A stretch of DNA of 36,124 bases from an uncultured Eudoraea sp. (GTDB lineage: Bacteria; Bacteroidota; Bacteroidia; Flavobacteriales; Flavobacteriaceae), in contig NZ_CAMYIP010000152.1 in the NCBI RefSeq assembly GCF_947258525.1, positions 1 to 36,124 on the forward strand. Reading direction: 5' to 3'. How positions within the stretch are numbered: the stretch's first letter is position 1; each line of letters starts with the position of its first letter. The notes beneath the pieces were generated by a model, which had not been told where the DNA came from, made no database searches, and was given only the letters and a program-made list of their open reading frames with translations. The position numbers were made by a program, and so were the translations under genes. This document shows, one piece after another, positions 34,271-36,124 of this stretch.

Positions 34271-34822
34271 TTAAGCGTTTATCATTTTTTTTCTCAAACT
34301 ATCCTTTGCCCTTGATATAGTAGTCCTGCAATTCGCATAACTTATACCCATTATTGAACTAATCTCTTCGTAATCATAGCCTTCAATTAGATGTAAGGTC
34401 AAAGAAATTCTGTAATTGTCTTTCAATTGTTTCATGGTTTCCAGTACTTTTTGAGCCATTCGTTCTGTATTCCCATGATCCTCGGCAATTCCGTCATTAT
34501 CTTCGACCTTGTACAATATTTCATCTAATCCAACCTCATTCTTTTTCTTCTGCTTTCTGTAATGGTAGATGCTTTTGTTAATAACTATACGCTTTAACCA
34601 CGCTCCGAAAGTAACATCTCCTTTAAACGTATGCAGTTTCGTAAAAGCATTTAAAAACGATTCCTGCATAACATCTTCAGCTTCTGCACTGTCTTTTACA
34701 ATCCTAAAGGCCGTATTAAACATGGCTTTGTAATAGCGATTGTAAATTTCCATTTGTGCACTTTGCTTACCCTCCAGACACAATTGTAACAAGGACTCAG
34801 TATGTACTTTATTTTGGCTCAA
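34271..34822 (-). CDS. ECF-type RNA polymerase sigma-70 factor
   Basis: This 183-residue sigma factor has region 2 (AEDVMQESFLNAFTKLHTF, then FGAWLKRIVINKSIYHYRK, about 45-95). Region 4 has the helix-turn-helix DYEEISSIMGISYANCRTTI (about 150-170). It heads a four-gene operon with an anti-sigma-like protein and two secreted beta-solenoid proteins. A TGTAACA sequence 42 bases upstream (34864-34870) may be its own promoter's -35 element. The gene is divergent from lon across 217 bases. Confidence 0.93.
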   Translation of the reverse strand: MSQNKVHTESLLQLCLEGKQSAQMEIYNRYYKAMFNTAFRIVKDSAEAEDVMQESFLNAFTKLHTFKGDVTFGAWLKRIVINKSIYHYRKQKKKNEVGLDEILYKVEDNDGIAEDHGNTERMAQKVLETMKQLKDNYRISLTLHLIEGYDYEEISSIMGISYANCRTTISRAKDSLRKKMINA

Positions 34823-34863
34823 AAAGTAAATGCTTTGTATAAAAGATTTATTAATTTATGAAA

Positions 34864-34870
34864 TGTTACA
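34864..34870 (-). promoter_or_regulatory. Possible -35 element (TGTAACA) of the second ECF operon
   Basis: On the minus strand TGTAACA lies 42 bases before the sigma ATG at 34822, like the copy before the first ECF operon (14203-14209). If both are real, they suggest autoregulated ECF promoters with related recognition. Chance matches of a heptamer are expected in a window of this size. Confidence 0.3.
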
Positions 34871-34941
34871 CTTTTTTTAGAAAAATATTTCTTTGTTGGC
34901 ACAAGAATTGTCTTAATTAAGCTGAAAGGCCCTTATTTATG

Positions 34942-34961
34942 CCTATTAATACCTTAATAGG
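34942..34961. promoter_or_regulatory. Perfect 8-bp dyad between the ECF operon and lon
   Basis: CCTATTAA (34942-34949) and TTAATAGG (34954-34961) form a perfect stem with a 4-base loop. GGCC (34928-34931) and GGCC (34962-34965) can add an outer stem with a bulge. It lies about 80 bases upstream of lon and has no T-tail. It could be an operator or a structured leader; the factor is unknown. Confidence 0.4.
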
Positions 34962-35002
34962 GGCCGACTAGAAAGGTATCGATAGAATTAACTAATAGAT
35001 AA

Positions 35003-35021
35003 TCTGTCCTAAAATGACAGA
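35003..35021. promoter_or_regulatory. TCTGTC/GACAGA dyad just upstream of lon
   Basis: TCTGTC (35003-35008) is complemented by GACAGA (35016-35021) across 7 bases, 18 to 36 bases before the lon ATG. Lon genes are heat-inducible in many bacteria and this position suits an operator, but I cannot name a matching regulator. Confidence 0.3.
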
Positions 35022-35039
35022 ATGACCGAATAAAATGAT

Positions 35040-36124
35040 ATGGGATATTCTAAGTATTCAAATTTTGACAATATGACGTTACAAGGAATTGATGAAGATT
35101 CTGAATTAATACCGTTATTAACTCCTGAAGACGAAGAGGAGATGAATAACGAAAGCTTGCCTGAAGTATTACCAATTTTACCTCTTCGAAATACCGTATT
35201 GTTTCCGGGTGTAGTAATACCCATTACTGCGGGAAGGGATACTTCAATAAATTTAATAAAAGATGCCAATAAAGGATCTAAGGTAATAGGAGTTGTTTCT
35301 CAGAAAGACGAGGAGACTGAAAACCCCGGGATTAAGGATATAAATATTTTAGGGACCGTTGCCAGAATTTTAAGGGTTTTGAAAATGCCTGATGGTAATA
35401 CTACCGTTATAATACAGGGTAAAAAACGATTCGAAATAGCTGAGGTTCTCACCGAGAATCCATATATGACTGCTACGATTCGAGAAGCGGATGAGGTTAG
35501 ACCCTTGCCCGGCGATCAGGAATTTCTGGCGATCATAGATTCGATAAAAGAATTGGCGTTAAAAATCATCAAAAATAATCCTAACATTCCAAGTGAAGCT
35601 TCCTTTGCAATAAAGAATATAGAAAGCAATTCTTTCCTGATAAACTTCGTTTCTTCAAACCTTAATCTGGATGTAAAAGACAAGCAGGACTTACTGGAGA
35701 TCCCAAATCTGCAAGAAAGAGCCCTCGCTACTTTAAAATACATGAATGTGGAGCTTCAGAAATTGAAACTTCAGAAAGATATCCAGTCTAAAGTGCGCAG
35801 TGACCTGGATCAGCAGCAGCGTGAGTATTTTTTACATCAGCAGATGAAAACAATTCAGGAAGAATTGGGCGGGGCTTCTTATGATGAGGAGTTTCTTGAA
35901 ATGCAAGCCAAATCCAAGAATAAGAAATGGGATGCAAAGGTAGCAGAACATTTTGATAAGGAATTGGCTAAAATCCAGCGGATGAATCCACAGGTAGCGG
36001 AATATTCCATACAAAGGAATTATCTCGATTTGTTTCTCGATTTGCCTTGGAATGAGTATTCCAAAGATAAATTTGACCTTAAAAGGGCTCAAAGAATTTT
36101 AGACAGGGATCATTATGGACTTGA
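35040..36124 (+). CDS. lon: ATP-dependent Lon protease, N-terminal part
   Basis: The first 361 residues of Lon, running off the right edge. I chose ATG 35040 (MGYSKYSNFDNM), because the homologous N-terminus LIPLLTPEDEEEMNNE continues directly into the LON substrate-binding domain (LPILPLRNTVLFPGVVIPI, from about residue 43). The linker helix has the family motif QREYFLHQQMKTIQEELGG, which precedes the ATPase domain (not in the window). Lon degrades damaged and regulatory proteins in the cytosol. In Bacteroidota the full protein is about 815 residues. Two dyads and a pair of tiny reading frames lie in the 217-base upstream gap. Confidence 0.95.
   Translation, partial: MGYSKYSNFDNMTLQGIDEDSELIPLLTPEDEEEMNNESLPEVLPILPLRNTVLFPGVVIPITAGRDTSINLIKDANKGSKVIGVVSQKDEETENPGIKDINILGTVARILRVLKMPDGNTTVIIQGKKRFEIAEVLTENPYMTATIREADEVRPLPGDQEFLAIIDSIKELALKIIKNNPNIPSEASFAIKNIESNSFLINFVSSNLNLDVKDKQDLLEIPNLQERALATLKYMNVELQKLKLQKDIQSKVRSDLDQQQREYFLHQQMKTIQEELGGASYDEEFLEMQAKSKNKKWDAKVAEHFDKELAKIQRMNPQVAEYSIQRNYLDLFLDLPWNEYSKDKFDLKRAQRILDRDHYGL

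Overview
The window looks like the chromosome of a Flavobacteriaceae-type Bacteroidota. It is AT-rich, most genes lack strong Shine-Dalgarno sites, and several upstream regions carry TAnnTTTG-like -7 elements. Families typical of that group recur: DUF3500, head-GIN DUF2807, DUF1572, two-component ECF sigma modules, a collagen-like lipoprotein and a GlgE-type glycogen cluster. It is ordinary chromosomal sequence. I saw no tRNA, rRNA, CRISPR array, transposase or phage gene, and no gene-free stretch longer than about 240 bases.

Layout. Positions 1-9181 (minus strand) hold secreted or lipid-anchored hydrolase-type genes: a partial TPR-type protein, DUF3500, a frameshifted class C beta-lactamase-fold serine hydrolase, a 1136-residue propeller/HEAT/cytochrome c lipoprotein, an M28 peptidase and a CIA30 protein. 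Positions 9419-13014 hold housekeeping and membrane genes: DUF2306, a TRIC-like channel, a cyclophilin lipoprotein, a Nudix CoA pyrophosphatase and an acyltransferase. Positions 13011-15719 hold an ECF sigma factor with a four-helix membrane partner, and an M20 amidohydrolase. Positions 15893-21434 hold xerD, a small outer-membrane-type protein, aroQ, DUF3817, lpdA, DUF1572, msrB and a collagen-like lipoprotein. Positions 21639-29567 (plus strand) hold an alpha-glucan operon: glgE, maltokinase, a broken glgB and a GH31 alpha-glucosidase. They are followed by an M48 peptidase and an MFS transporter. Positions 31859-34822 (minus strand) are a four-gene ECF sigma, anti-sigma-like, DUF4097-like and DUF2807 operon ending in a clear terminator. 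The window ends in the 5' part of lon.

The most unusual signal is in glgB. About 135 bp from the middle of the catalytic domain are present in inverted orientation: the minus strand of 25921-26055 encodes 45 uninterrupted residues of the GlgB core, including the [12 protein letters not shown] region. Family-consensus residues on both sides of the inverted block appear to be missing. The same gene has an independent frameshift from a 14-bp imperfect tandem duplication. A second gene, the serine hydrolase, is frameshifted by a perfect 10-bp tandem duplication. These are either real small rearrangements or assembly/amplification artefacts, and read-level checking would decide.

How the genes work together. 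GlgE and maltokinase would convert maltose through maltose 1-phosphate into alpha-1,4-glucan. The trehalose synthase that normally feeds them is not in the window and the branching enzyme is broken, so the local pathway predicts linear glucan unless other copies exist. The two ECF modules probably control envelope functions. All functional calls come from reading motifs and protein sequence; no database search was run.
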